DNA of 64,000 bases from Microstegium vimineum (Eukaryota > Streptophyta > Magnoliopsida > Poales > Poaceae), in NCBI GenBank assembly GCA_022036555.1, contig CM039137.1, positions 23,561,364 to 23,625,363 on the forward strand, read 5' to 3'. A model generated the notes under the pieces. The model made no database searches. It saw only the letters and a list, made by a program, of their open reading frames with translations, and was not told the DNA's origin. Positions within the stretch are counted from its first letter, which is position 1. Each line of letters starts with the position of its first letter. This document shows, one piece after another, positions 11,432 to 22,064 of this stretch. The position numbers were made by a program, and so were the translations under genes.

Positions 11432-11484
11432 TAAAGATAGAGGGAGGACACCAGGTGGCTGCTCTCTCTGCCTCCAAGCCCCAT
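11432..11484 (-). pseudogene. GT77 glycosyltransferase exon 1 stub
   Basis: Reading minus from an ATG at 11484, the first 15 or so codons match the N-terminus of GT77 copy A (MGLGxRESSHLVS) and then stop abruptly at the retroelement junction near 11432. The upstream sequence continues to match the copy A promoter. So this was once the 5' end of a paralogue, and its body is missing from the window. It cannot encode a protein. Confidence 0.85.
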
Positions 11485-12500
11485 GTTTAATTTGTTGGTG
11501 GTTGTACGTCTCCGAATTCAAACTGCAACAACAACGCTAGTCATGTATATATCTTGCCCCCATTAACAAGCCTCGATCTGGATCTTCCATGATAAGGCCA
11601 GATCAAAAAGCTGCTAGTTCCTGCTCCTGCAATTCATCGTTCTCTTCCCCAAGGCGTGGACTTATTAGGACTTTATTTTCACGTTTCCTGAACTTTTCGT
11701 TGGCTAGATTTTAATTAGGTAACGGTCCAGGTCAATTTTTGTCCGATGGTCCAGTAAGCATGAATCGGTCGAGATTACCATATCACAATTTTCCTTTGAC
11801 TTAGTAATAGCATCTAGGGAATTCTAAAAAAAGGTCCAAATTGAATCCTTAAAATTGAATTAATTCTAATAAATTACAATTTAAGCACATATAAATTAAG
11901 CTAATATATATAGTTGTATATAAAATAAATTTATTTATTTTATATATATATATATACACACACACACACTATTATTGTTAGCTATGAAAAGGATATTAAG
12001 CAATACATAGCATGGTGATCTATAAAATTGATTTTCATCTTTTACCCTATAAATTTGAGATAACCATTTAGGTTAACTTAATTTTAAAAAGTTGTGAAAT
12101 CTTCAAATTTAAAGGATCTATAAACGGCCCCAGCTGATAGCATCTAGCGAACAAATAATTTGTAGTGTTAGAATATTTCTAACCTTGAAGCTGGGATATG
12201 TTTTTGGATCTTCATCATCCAATGGTTCATCTCACCAACTGAATAAACTTCCATTTTTTTTCCAACGAGAACTCTTTAATTATTCCCACCGCCCCCCAAT
12301 CTTTCTAAGTTGTCACAAGGCCCCCAATATAACACGTAGCGGTTAGGCAATAGGGTCATAGGGGATAACTACCTCTACCTGTCCCGTGATGTATTACGAT
12401 TTTACACGCACGCCATGTGTACTAACCGCGCGCGATGGGGGAACATGCTCGTATACCAACGGTTTTCCTTGTCAACCACCGTTGTAACGAGTTAATATAA
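11485..12500 (-). repeat. segmental duplication, copy 1 (promoter side of GT77 stub)
   Basis: This stretch matches 21676-24330 in order and orientation, except that the second copy carries a CACTA fragment. Shared landmarks include GGTGGTTGT, CAAGCCTCGATCTGGATC, GGTCCAGTAAGCATGAATC, TTAGTAATAGCATCTAG, CAATGGTTCATCTCACCAAC, CATAGGGGATAACTACCTC and GTGTACTAACCGCGCGCGAT. Copy 1 resumes at about 18345-18440 and 18690-18810, after the Helitron-like insertions. A TA/CA microsatellite lies at 11936-11969. Confidence 0.85.
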
Positions 12501-12582
12501 TTGATGTCAAACATTTTAATTATCCTTCTAATATTTTTTAAAGCCTGCATATGTGGATGAGCATGTGTACCGCATTACCGAG

Positions 12583-12823
12583 TAGTATTTAATCCGTTCT
12601 AAATTATAGTTCGTTTGACTTTTTTAACCCTAAGTTTGACCACTCGTCTTATTCAAATTTTTGTACAAAATATTTTTTTTGTGTGTGATTTACTTATTTA
12701 ATAAATAGTCTACATGAATGATTTAAATTTGACTATGTTTACATGAATTTTTTGAATAAGACAAGTGGTCAAAGTTGAGGTCAAAAAAGTCAAACGAATT
12801 ATAAATTGAAACGGAGGGAGTAG
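12583..12823. mobile_element. Stowaway-like MITE
   Basis: The ends are inverted: CGTTCTAAATTATAGTTCGT with GTTTGACTTTTTTAACC at the left, and the reverse complement (GTCAAACGAATTATAAATTG ... GGAGGGAGTA) at the right. AGTTTGACCACTCGTCTTATTC and its complement lie just inside. The same family recurs at 19465-19702 and 40528-40752. Confidence 0.75.
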
Positions 12824-13289
12824 TATTTAAATTCATGTTGTTTGAACGCTTCTTTGATGAGCATGCATCATCGGAACATACTAGCAAGAACCCCGCGCAG
12901 TCGCGTGGGCTAGGAGCCTAGGAAGGTATGAATCATAGGGAGCATGGAAATACAGTAGTAACAAATGAGCAGTTTTGAATTATAGGAAAGCAGAAAAACG
13001 GATGTTACTGAAGGCGGCTCTTATGTTCATCAAGGACAGCGAGCCCTTTGTTTTTAATCATATGCAGGCTTTGGTTGTAGTACACGAAATGCATTGGAAT
13101 AAAAAATGTGGACAGAAGAATGCATGAAGAGGGCATTCTATATTGTTGTGCCATAGTTTAGCAAGTGAAGAAATTGAACGTACCACGTAAATGTGGCAAA
13201 AGTCATTTAAGTGACAGTGTAAAGGAGTGGATGGGACTAAAATCTCAGGTATTACAAATTTGGTATTCATCAGAAACTATCCTCCAGGT

Positions 13290-13588
13290 GCAGGTGCAGG
13301 CAATATGTAATATACGATTTTGGTTGCCCGCGTAACTGCAGTCAATTGCAATGTGTCTGGAGGCAGTATATGAAAAAGTATGGAGCCTGATATACCATCC
13401 ATGTATGCAGTCCTGGAAAGCCTCTGAAGTGTATGTGATGACAACTCTTGGAAGAAAAACTTCATGCTATCCTTCCCAACTGACAAAACTCTGACTTTTG
13501 CTCCAGACTCCAAAACACTTGGCCGGCTCATGGTGCCTATACTCCGTTGGAAGCTATCAATTGTGTCATGTTCATTGCTATTACTGAA
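13290..13588 (-). pseudogene. captured exon of an unidentified gene
   Basis: On the minus strand a TTTGTATTCCAG acceptor at about 13589 is followed by an open frame of roughly 100 codons, including SVGKDSMKFFFQELSSHTLQ and DGISGSILFHILPPD, ending in a stop near 13287. The frame looks like true coding sequence (Ser/Gln-rich regulatory-protein style) but I do not recognise the family. A second exon-like segment upstream (14229-14366) joins to it naturally through GT-AG borders. Both lie inside the Helitron-like element, so this is probably a captured, non-functional fragment. Confidence 0.4.
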
Positions 13589-13728
13589 CTGGAATACAAA
13601 AGTTAGTACACGTTACTGAAACTTTTTTTTATTGATCTGTATTAATTTTAGGACGTGGGTTATCCTTTGCGAAATCACATTAAAGATTGTAAACTCCGAT
13701 GGAATTTGATAATCAGGTTAAACAATGT

Positions 13729-13990
13729 ACTCCCTCCATCTCAAATTGTAAGTCATTCCAAGAATCTTGGAGAGTCAAAGTTATAAAGTTTGACCAAATT
13801 TATATAATATGATAATAACATATTTGATACCAACTAAGTATCATTAGATTCTTTATTAGTTATATTTTCATACTATGCCTATTTGATATCATAAATCTTT
13901 ATGTTTCTCTCTATATTTTTTGGTCAAACTTCAAATGTTTTGACTCTCCAAAATTTTGGAATGACTTACAATTTGGAATGAAGGGAGTAG
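13729..13990. mobile_element. MITE (CTCCCTCC-type)
   Basis: Terminal inverted repeats read ACTCCCTCCATCTCAAATTG at the left and its complement (CAATTTGGAATGAAGGGAGT) at the right. AATCTTGGAGAGTCAAA and TTTTGACTCTCCAAAATTTT form the inner arms. Related copies are at 18977, 19873-20131, 26262-26520 and 40895-41241. It lies inside the region assigned to Helitron-like element 1, between the two exon-like segments, consistent with an intron position. Confidence 0.75.
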
Positions 13991-14228
13991 CTTGTATAGT
14001 AACAGTACAATGCAAAGTGTCATCCTAAACTTGGTGGAAGCCACAGTAGATGGACAATAAATTGCAAGAGCTAAATGGCCACTCGCAGAGGTAGATGGTG
14101 ACCAGGGTCGATTGCTTTGCTAGAGTAGATTACCAAAAAATCAGTTGCTGAAGTAGCTGCCAGAAAGTAAATAAAAATACACACTCATGAGTGTAGCGAA
14201 TCAACTAAGCAAGTATGAAATCGTACCA

Positions 14229-14366
14229 ATCCCAAGCAGGCAGGCCGTTAGCATAGTTCAAGCCATGACTGCCACTTTCACTGAATAGCACTGTCTGTTG
14301 AAGGATTTGTTCATCAGAACTCATAAGGGGATCCAAGGGATCCATATCCATTCGTTTTGCTGCAGA
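14229..14366 (-). pseudogene. second captured exon of the same unidentified gene
   Basis: A CTGCAG acceptor at about 14365 precedes an open frame with MDMDPLDPLMSSDEQILQQ and SGSHGLNYANGLPAWD. It closes with GATTG|GTACGA, a plausible donor. Joining it to 13588 would keep an open frame. The acidic, Gln-rich composition resembles a transcription regulator N-terminus, but no family was identified. Confidence 0.35.
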
Positions 14367-15899
14367 AACGTGAGCATATTTATTTGACTAATACCAAAAA
14401 CTGTTGAAGAGGACAAACATCGAGCATGTGGTGTGCATCACCCATGAGTGAGCCATTGGTGAATAGAAGATTGAAGTGTTTGTTCGTCGGTGGGTGCTGC
14501 TACGTGTAGCAAGTCCAACGGCGGGCGGAGTGTTTGATCTTGACGGCCGTCGTCTGCTGCAGAAAGTCCAGAACCTGGTAGTGCGCGGGTCGGCGAACAC
14601 GAAGACGACGCCAGGCTTCCACTGACCACTGGAGTGCCGCGGCCTCAGCCATGGACAACAGCGCCATGAACCCAGAGAAGCCATGGTTGGCGCACCTGTT
14701 CCGGTCGCATCCGTGGGGTCGCCCGCGCAGTCTTGGGCGCTGGAGGAGGAAGGCGCGACGGAGAGGCAGGGAGAAGCGGAGAGGAATCGGGGCTGCAGCT
14801 ACGGCGACGCGATGGAGTGCGTACGCGGTACACCAGGAGTTGTCCTATTTTGCTTCCTCTATGCATAGCAGGAGCGTGGTTGCACTGGGATATGGATAGG
14901 GGCGGGGTGTCCTGGAAGGTTCACAGACGTGATTAGGTGCGCGTCGATGGCAGATCACAGGGCTAGGAAAAGCAGAGGACGTGGCTTCCTGTGGGGGCGA
15001 GAAATGGTGTATACAAATCGGGGTTATTAAATTAAAACCCACTCGATTCTCAAGCCACCACAGAAATCGGAGCATCGGTGGCTCCACCGCGGGGCGACAT
15101 GCGTCCCTGCCTATTTTATAAAAGAGCCCTCCATTATTTTTTAAACCAACCCGCAATCCAGTTCGTTGCCATCAACGGTACACATGTTGGGTTGTTTTTC
15201 ATACAAATCCCTATTACAAATTTTATTCTGACGAGAAGAAGAGAAAATCCGAGAACCACTACGTTTTCTTACATAGCCCCCTTGGACATTTTGTAGAGAG
15301 CCCCACCCTCGTCCCAACACAGCCAAATCCTAATCCCCTCCTCATTCTTCCAGCTTCTCCCACGCGCCTCTGCGGCTCGCAACGCCGCCCACACGCGCTC
15401 ATCCCGGCTCACCGTCGTGCTCCTGCCCGGCCTCCTCCACGGACCACAGGTGTTCCTCCACCAAGCTACCACAGCCTTATCTCCCGTCCACCGCATGCTC
15501 TCTCGCTCTCTCCCTCCTGTCTCCTCTTTCCCCGGCCCCTTCTCTCATTTCCATCCGATCTCTCTCTGCTGTTGGAAGCGCGGGAGGCGGCTCTGGTGGA
15601 GGCGGCCAGCTCGAGTGCGTCGGGAGGACCAGCCTCCTTGGATCCATGGCCTGGAGGTGCCATCAGCTCGCTAGGATTCCGGCGCCCCCAGGCAGTCGAA
15701 TTCTCCACTCACGATGAGAAGCAGTGACTTTCCTTTCTTCAGATGCCGATTTAGGCGCGTGGATGTGTCGTGCAGTTGAAGGGGCAGTGTTCGTCTTCGG
15801 TGAGTTGTCCTCATCTCCGAGAGATCTAGCGGCGAGGAGATTGTTGTGCTTGGCGAGCAGCTTGCAGTTTTCCAGAATGTGCTTCTGCAATTATTCCTG

Positions 15900-18280
15900 A
15901 AGAGGTGTGTATTTGAATTCGCTATATGGTTCCAGTTTGAGCATTATTTTGATGCTTACATCATTCTGAAGACGTGCTTTGAGGATAAGTAAAATATTAT
16001 ATGGCGACACATATGCTATTAATTTTTGCTTGGCAAGATGGACATAGTCTATGTTTGATCTGTTGATCGAGCAAGAAGCAAGCCAGCCGCTTATGCCTTG
16101 GGACCGACACATAATAATAATTCTGTATGCTCCAACTCTTATTATGACATAACAAGATGTCCCCAATCTGTTACTAAGATTCCTTCTCTACAGGGCTGCA
16201 TTTCTCTTCCGTGTTTGGCATATTAACGTTTGCCAGGTGAGTTGCAGATTTTTGCAGTGTGAGTAAATCATTTCGACTTGTCTCATTCAACTTTATACTA
16301 TTGTTACTGTCTAACAATAGACTTGTTGGAAGAACTATGAGTGACCTCACCTGCTGATATTCAGCAATGAGCAGCAAACAGTTGCTCACCTATTTTTTTT
16401 TGTTTGATGTGTGGCATCTTGTGTTTAGAAGGATATTCCTAAAGTGATTGAAAATTGATTTTAGTCAGCGCATTTAATCCGTGGCGCGTTTTTGGATTAA
16501 TTAATGATGAGAAATAAGCTACAACGGTGCCTATGAAACTGTAAAAATCCTGTGTATTTTTAGGGAAAGAATGCTTATCACTGTAATAAAGATGGACTAT
16601 TGACAGCTTCTCATCCAGGGGCTTGGTATGTGGGAAAAATTGCGATTTCTATCTTGTGTCTGGCTTCATAGAGGGTTATATGCAGAGAAGAGGTAGCTTT
16701 ACATGTAGAATTTGTAGTGCATGTGCTTTTAGAGGATGTCATAGATAGTAAGAGTCTCTTTTCAGTTTCAGTGCTTTGTAGTTTTGCTTATCTGTACCCA
16801 CTATTTAACTACGAGTTGTTAATTTTGTATCTCACTCCAACAGAAATATAACAAGGTCATATTGCTTGCGCAAAGGTAAATATCTCTTTCCAATGTTTTA
16901 TCTCCTTTTGAATCTTAGCGTACTCAGTAGTCTGAATCTCAATTCACCCTTTTTACATACTCTCATGATGAAACAACCAAAGCATGGTGCATGGTAATTG
17001 CCTTCTCAGTTTGCTTTGGTACTTCTCAAATGCATGTTTAACTGGCTTTTATGCCGCATTCTTATGTAAAATTATTTATTTCCACAAAAATTATGTTTTG
17101 GCATTCCATTGCTAAAGAAAATCATCATGCCAATATTTTTAATACTTTTATTCTCTTTGTTGTTTGCTAGCATCTCAGAAGTCTAAACCATACATTTATA
17201 ATGAATTGACTTATTTCTTTGCACCAGCTCAGAGGTATGCAATAGATCGATTATGGACCTGGAGATAATCGCACAATACCTTGATTGAAGACAATAGTAC
17301 TATTTTGTCAGTACATACTTATTCTTTAATCAATGGTTGACACTTTAATTGGGTCAAAGCTAGCTTACAACAGCAATATGTATACCCTATCTTCAGTAGA
17401 GTATATATCAGTGTTATAAGATTTGCTATTTTTTGTGTAATATTTAGTGACGGTTACCCTGTTTTTTGGGCTGCTACTTGTATTTCTAATTTTGTGATTA
17501 TTTATTACATGCTCACTACAATTATACCCTGGATCCTTACCGTTCATTATTTTGGCAAAATTAGCTACCTAGCCTCTAACTCTGTACCACCTCGCTACAA
17601 TTGTTACCACTGATTTTGGACTAGCTTGTAGAAAAACTAATTTTTTAGACAGCTTGTAAGATGTTTATTTTCAAGTTTGGATAAGATTAAATTATGTTTA
17701 GTGATCTTGAGTTGTGAAACAGGTACACAAAGATGTGGTAAAAGACTAGCTGTCGTCGTCAAACGACTCTGCCCAACCGCCATTGAGGGGTTTAGGAGTA
17801 TAAATTTATTTTAACTGGAGTCAATCAGAGATTCTACGTCTGGTTCAGGACAAACTCTTTTGAAGTTCATTATAGTTGCATGATGGGCTTGTTTGGGACT
17901 GCTCCACAAACTCTGTTCTACAAACTCCACTATGACGCAGCTCCACAAAAAACTAAGTTTCTGGAATTGTGTGCGTGGAGTTGAAATCGTTTGACTAAAA
18001 AACGTGAAGTAGAGCTGAAAAACATGGAGCGGAGCAGTCCCAAACATGTCCATAGTTGTATACTTCCTACTTAGATGTATTTTTTTATTTTTGAAATCTC
18101 ACCCCCTAAATTGATCTATGATATTGTACAGTGACCCTAGAGAGTTTTCAAAGATGTCCGATGATATTCATGGTTTAATTTTCTTTTTTTGTCAAGAATC
18201 TTAGTGTATTATATTATATGCAACAAAAAAAAGATAATTCTTACTTTTGTCCTTTATAAAACGAGAAAATTATTGTTATA
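15900..18280. other. AT-rich stretch without recognised genes
   Basis: No coding region was recognised. Short frames on both strands lack similarity or codon structure. It has the look of intron or untranslated sequence inside the Helitron-like element. A small MITE at 17884-18052 is listed separately. Confidence 0.5.
17884..18052. mobile_element. short hAT/Tourist-style MITE
   Basis: The left end GGGCTTGTTTGGGACTGCTC and the right end GAGCAGTCCCAAACATGTCC are inverted repeats. The internal sequence CTCCAC...GTGGAG continues the foldback. The length is about 170 bases. Confidence 0.65.
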
Positions 18281-18344
18281 AATTTAGCCAAATAGTCAAG
18301 ATAGGGCGCACGAAGTGCGCCTAATGTTCTAGTAAGGTTAAAGG

Positions 18345-18810
18345 TAGATTCCATGCAAAGCAAACGCTAGCTATAGCCAGCTCCACGTACGTCTCTATGG
18401 TTATTAGAAATTCTAAGGCCTGTTTGAAAGGTAATACTCCCTCCATACTCGTATTAGATGTCGTTTTGAACAAGGTTTGAGTCAAACATTGAGAATATAA
18501 ATTATGAATAATTTTTAAACTGTTGAGTTTGAAAAAATGAAAATCATATCAATAGATTTGTCTTGAAAAATACTTTCATAAAAACATACATATATTATAT
18601 TTCAATAAATATTTTTCAAAAAAATAAAAAGTTAAAATTACGCTTACAAAACGACAACTAATACGAGTATGGAGGGAGTATGTATTATATCAAAAACCTC
18701 GGTATAAGTTACAGGTGTGGAAGTTTTTCCAATGCATGATACTTTTCCTAATTTCCATTCAGCGGCCTACTAAATTTACATTCGGTTTGTAACAATACGT
18801 TTTGCTCTGA
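18345..18810 (-). repeat. segmental duplication, copy 1, continued
   Basis: Sequence shared with 24327-24440 and 24825-24940 resumes here: ATTCCATGCAAAGCAAACGC, CTCTATGGTTATTAGAAATT, TAAGGCCTGTTTG, then AGTTACAGG, AATTTCCATT and TTACATTCGGTTTGTAACAA. A MITE (18437-18681) divides it in this copy. Confidence 0.8.
18437..18681. mobile_element. MITE with long terminal inverted repeats
   Basis: ATACTCCCTCCATACTCGTA at the left is matched by the inverted TACGAGTATGGAGGGAGTAT at the right. GATGTCGTTTTG and CAAAACGACA lie inside. It is absent from the second copy of the segmental duplication, so it inserted after that duplication. Confidence 0.8.
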
Positions 18811-19464
18811 AACTGCAATGCTTAATTTCTTTCCCCCTCTACAACAATTAATGGGTAATCAAACAGCACGGCAATTAGCAGTTTGGGGAAGGGCAATGGA
18901 CAACACGGTCACCCGTTTCTCTGACCTTTTCATAAATTGTAATCCTACTTACAGTTATTATGAGCTGAACTTATATACTCCATCTATCCCAAATTATAAG
19001 ATATTTCAAGAATCTTGGAGAGTCAAATTAAGTATTTCAAGTTTGACCCTGACAATACTCTACCATGGAGCTTACCCTATGCTCGTATACTTCTATGTAT
19101 GTGAGAAGAGAAGATGAGCTAGAGAGAAATTAGACTAGAGAGAAGAAGAACATCAAGAAGAAGGAATAGAAAACATGTTGCACCAGTCACGACTAACGAG
19201 TGGGTCCTTGTGTGGATGTCCATAAAATAAACTCGAGAGCTAGCTATAGTTGGAGTTGAGGAAAGAAAAATAGACATCCAAAAGTAAAGGTAGTCCTGGA
19301 ATAAAAAAATATAAGCTATGATTTAAAAGTTTTAGTTGGAGTTGCTCCAAGGAACAAGGATGTTTGGTTGAGGAAGGGCTTTTTATTTAGGAACAGAAGT
19401 TGAGAATTCTTATAGGTGTTTTCTCTCCCTCTCTCTACCTGGTAATATAACCTTCCTAAATCAT

Positions 19465-19702
19465 ACTCCCTCTGTTTCAATTTATAATTCGTTTGACTTT
19501 TTTTTACTCTAAGTTTGACCACTCGTCTTATTCAAAAAATTTGTGTAAACATAGTTAAATTTAAGTCATTCATGTAGACTATTTAATAAATAACCAAGTA
19601 ACACCAAAAGAAGTGATATTTTGCACAAAAACTTTAATAAGACGAGTGGTCAAAGTTAAGGTTAAAAAAGTCAAACGAATTATAATTTAAAAAGGAAGGA
19701 GT
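19465..19702. mobile_element. Stowaway-like MITE
   Basis: Left TACTCCCTCTGTTTCAATTT, with GTTTGACTTTT and AGTTTGACCACTCGTCTTAT inside; the right arm is the near-complement, ending AAAAAGGAAGGAGTAC. It is the same family as 12583-12823. Confidence 0.75.
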
Positions 19703-19872
19703 ACATTTTAAGAGTATTATTTTCTATACCTTAGAGATGCTCTTAGCTAACTAGTTGTTGACCACTAACTTGCAAATAGTTAGCTTGCATGTTTTTCTAT
19801 GTAGTTGCAATCTTACAAGATCAAGCAGCGTCAAAGTTCACATGATCCTATAGTTAATCAATGTTTGCCTTA

Positions 19873-20131
19873 TACTACTTACATTTAAAATTATAAGACA
19901 TTCCATAAATCTTAGAAAGTCAAAACATCTCAAACTTAATCAAAATTGTAGAAAAAGTTATAAAGATTTATGATATGGTATACTATGAAAATATAATTTA
20001 TAAAGAATCTAATGATATTTAGTTAGCATCATAAATGTTATTATATTATTATATAAGAGTTTAGTCAAACACTTGAGATGTTTTGACTCTCTAAGATTTT
20101 GAATTGTCTTATAGTTTGAGATGGAGATAGT
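19873..20131. mobile_element. MITE of the ATTATAAGACATTCC family
   Basis: Left arm AAATTATAAGACATTCCATA with TCTTAGAAAGTCAAAACATC. The right arm is complementary (GATGTTTTGACTCTCTAAGA ... GAGATGGAGATAGTA). The ends are eroded. Confidence 0.65.
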
Positions 20132-20339
20132 ACAATTTTAATTTGCGCGATCAAAATATATCCTCTTGAAATCCCCACTTTAATTACAATGAGAACCATA
20201 CACATCGATCGATAAATCGCACGTTCATCCAATGACGATCTAATCAGAAATATGCTTGCCAATTGGCGTTAAGCAATAGAGATCTACAGGTGGGGACCCT
20301 GTCCCCCGTTGAACTTATCAAAAAAAATGAATAAATAAA

Positions 20340-21675
20340 TCACACGTTCCAACCAATCGTCTTCCAGCACCTAGCCGGGGGTGTCCACTTGGAACCCCCC
20401 TTCTTCCTCTCCTCCGGCGACAGCCGCGTGTAGTTCCTCCAATCCGCCGCAGCATCCTTGAGGTCGAGCACCTTGTTTGGCAGCCCGATGCAGCAGTTGG
20501 CGTGCATGGTGCAGACTCTGTTGAAGTCGGCGTGGGGGTATTCGCAGAACCCGCTGAAGTACTCCGTCTCGACGGCCTCTATCCTCGCCTGCAGCTTGGT
20601 GACGAGCTCGTGTTTGATCTCGTTGAACACCCCCTGCTCACTGCCGCCGGGGAACCTTGGCCTCGCCGCTCGCCAGTACCTGAGCGCCTCGACGCTCCGG
20701 TTCGTCGACCTCATGTAGTAGTGTTGAGCGTGTTGCTCAGAGGAGCAAACGTGTCTCTGAAGGAGTCCGTCGACAAGCTCATGTCAGCGTAGACGGAGAA
20801 GTGACGGAACCGGTTGCGAAGCCATATCATGTCGGCGTCCTGCAGCATGCAAAGCGCGGCCGTCGGCAGGCCAATTGGCCAAAGCAAAGCTGATGAGAAC
20901 GAAACTAATAAATTAATGGTAGCTAGGCTAGGTTAGGTCAAATTAATGAGTCTTGGGAAGATCATGCGCGTGCATCTTGCCGTGAAGAGGAAGCTGTAGC
21001 CGAGCTCGAGAATCCGCTGCTGGAAAGAGAGCTTGAGCCACACCAGCTCCAGGAATTCCTTGGTCATGAAACTGCTGGCCGAGCTCAGGTTCGCCGCCGT
21101 TGACTGATTCACCTCCAGGAGGTAGCAGTGAGGGTGAACGGCCTTGCAGCGGCTGAACCCGCCGGCGTCGACGGCGATGACCAGGACGTGGTTTAGGAAG
21201 TGCTCAATGTCCTCGCCGTTCTTGAAGCTCTCACGGTAGATGTCCAGCAGTGAGCCGGGCTGCGCCCATGCCTCGTTCACCAACGTGAGTATCACCGTCC
21301 TGTCCTCCATGGCCACTCTCGGGAGAAGCTCACCTAGGCCTGCGAATCCGACGACCTGCGAATGAATGAACACGCAGACGTACGATATATACAGCATTAT
21401 ATTCATCAGGGTTTTACATATCTGTTGTGTATATATATATATATCAAACACACACACACATGCATGATGCGTACCTCTTGATTTTGAGTCACAGTAGTGC
21501 TGTGACTCTCCTGATCCCGCGGGCCAGCTGCTCCACTGCTTCCCCAGCTCATGGAGATGCTGGTCAAGCCCTCGCCGAGCCGGTCGGACGCCAGGAAGAA
21601 GAGAAAGGCTGTGGGCAGAGCCGCGCCGAGGAGGAAGGACACCAGGTGGCTGCTCTCCCTGCTTCCAAGCCCCAT
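20340..21675 (-). pseudogene. GT77-type glycosyltransferase copy A, 7-bp frameshift deletion
   Basis: This gene has three exons on the minus strand: 21675-21475 (67 codons), 21355-20981 and 20839-20340. Exon 1 encodes a short basic tail and a membrane anchor (about residues 10-30). Exon 2 has TVILTLVNEAWAQPGSLLDI and CKAVHPHCYLLEV. Exon 3 begins with the DxD motif (DADMIWLRNRF) and should end CTMHANCCIGL...IGWNV. Relative to copy B, seven bases are missing in exon 3 at about 20720, between codons for LNT and YYM. The frame then closes at a TGA after about 40 residues of the exon. Intron 1 is GT-AG; intron 2 has a GC donor (ACG|GCAAGATG). Truncation removes the C-terminal cysteine-rich half of the catalytic domain, so activity is unlikely. 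It lies divergent from the relic at 25160. Confidence 0.88.
20840..20980 (-). other. GC-AG intron 2 of GT77 copy A
   Basis: The donor reads TTCACG|GCAAGATGCA and the acceptor GCATGCTGCAG|GACGCC. Copies C and D have GT donors at the identical phase-0 position (ACG|GTACGCAT), so a T-to-C change or conversion produced a GC donor in A. GC donors are a known minor class, and GCAAG is a good match to the extended consensus. Confidence 0.75.
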
Positions 21676-22064
21676 GTTTTGGTGGTTGTGTACGTCTCCG
21701 AATTCAAACTTTGCGACGACAACACGCTAGTCACATTTGTATATCTTAGCAAGCCTCGATCTGGATCTCCCATGATAATGCCAGTTGCTACTTCTACAAT
21801 CCATCGTTCTCTTCCCCCAAGGCGTGGACTTTATTTCCACATTTCCTGAACTTCTCGTTGGCTAATTCTTGATTAGGTACGGTCCAGGTCAATTTTTGCC
21901 CGATGGTCCAGTAAGCATGAATCGATCGAGATTGCCGGGTCACAATTTTCCTTTGACTTAGTAATAGCATCTAGAGAATTCTAAAAAAAACGGTCTAGTT
22001 TGGATCCTTAAAATTGAATTAATTCTAATAAATTATAATTTAGACATATTTTCATTAAGCGAAT

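Larger units (their letters stand above)
12881..15050 (-). mobile_element. Helitron-like element 1 carrying gene pieces (minus; inner edge approximate)
   Basis: The minus-strand 3' terminus is visible on the plus strand: A|CTAG at 12881-12884, a 7-base spacer, then a GC-rich hairpin CCCGCGC / GCGTGGG (12892-12909, one mismatch). This is the Helitron end structure (hairpin, short spacer, CTRR, insertion between A and T). The interior holds exon-like segments on the same strand at 13290-13588 and 14229-14366, and a GC-rich 5'-leader-like piece at 14400-14870. The 5' TC end was not pinned down and lies near 14930-15080. Confidence 0.5.
15080..18332 (+). mobile_element. Helitron-like element 2 with 5'-leader-like cargo (left edge approximate)
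   Basis: The 3' end is a textbook Helitron terminus: perfect hairpin GGCGCAC-GAA-GTGCGCC at 18305-18321, spacer TAATGTT, CTAG at 18329-18332, then T. The cargo starts with a sequence block at 15111-15255 that is also present, inverted, at 32782-32925 in another Helitron-like region. It continues with a C/T-rich leader-like stretch (15300-15660), and then 2.4 kb of AT-rich, intron-like sequence with no recognised exon. Cargo and element share the plus orientation. The left edge is placed only to about 50 bases. Confidence 0.5.
18810..20339. other. intergenic spacer with MITE remnants
   Basis: A truncated CTCCATCTATCCC-type MITE end is at 18977-19050. Two MITEs (19465-19702 and 19873-20131) fill much of the rest. 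I see no gene here; the longest frames match nothing and overlap the MITEs. Confidence 0.6.

Noticed and set aside
13058..13270. Minus-strand 70-codon frame beside the captured exon
   Set aside because: No splice signals, start context or similarity; probably 3' flanking sequence of the captured fragment.
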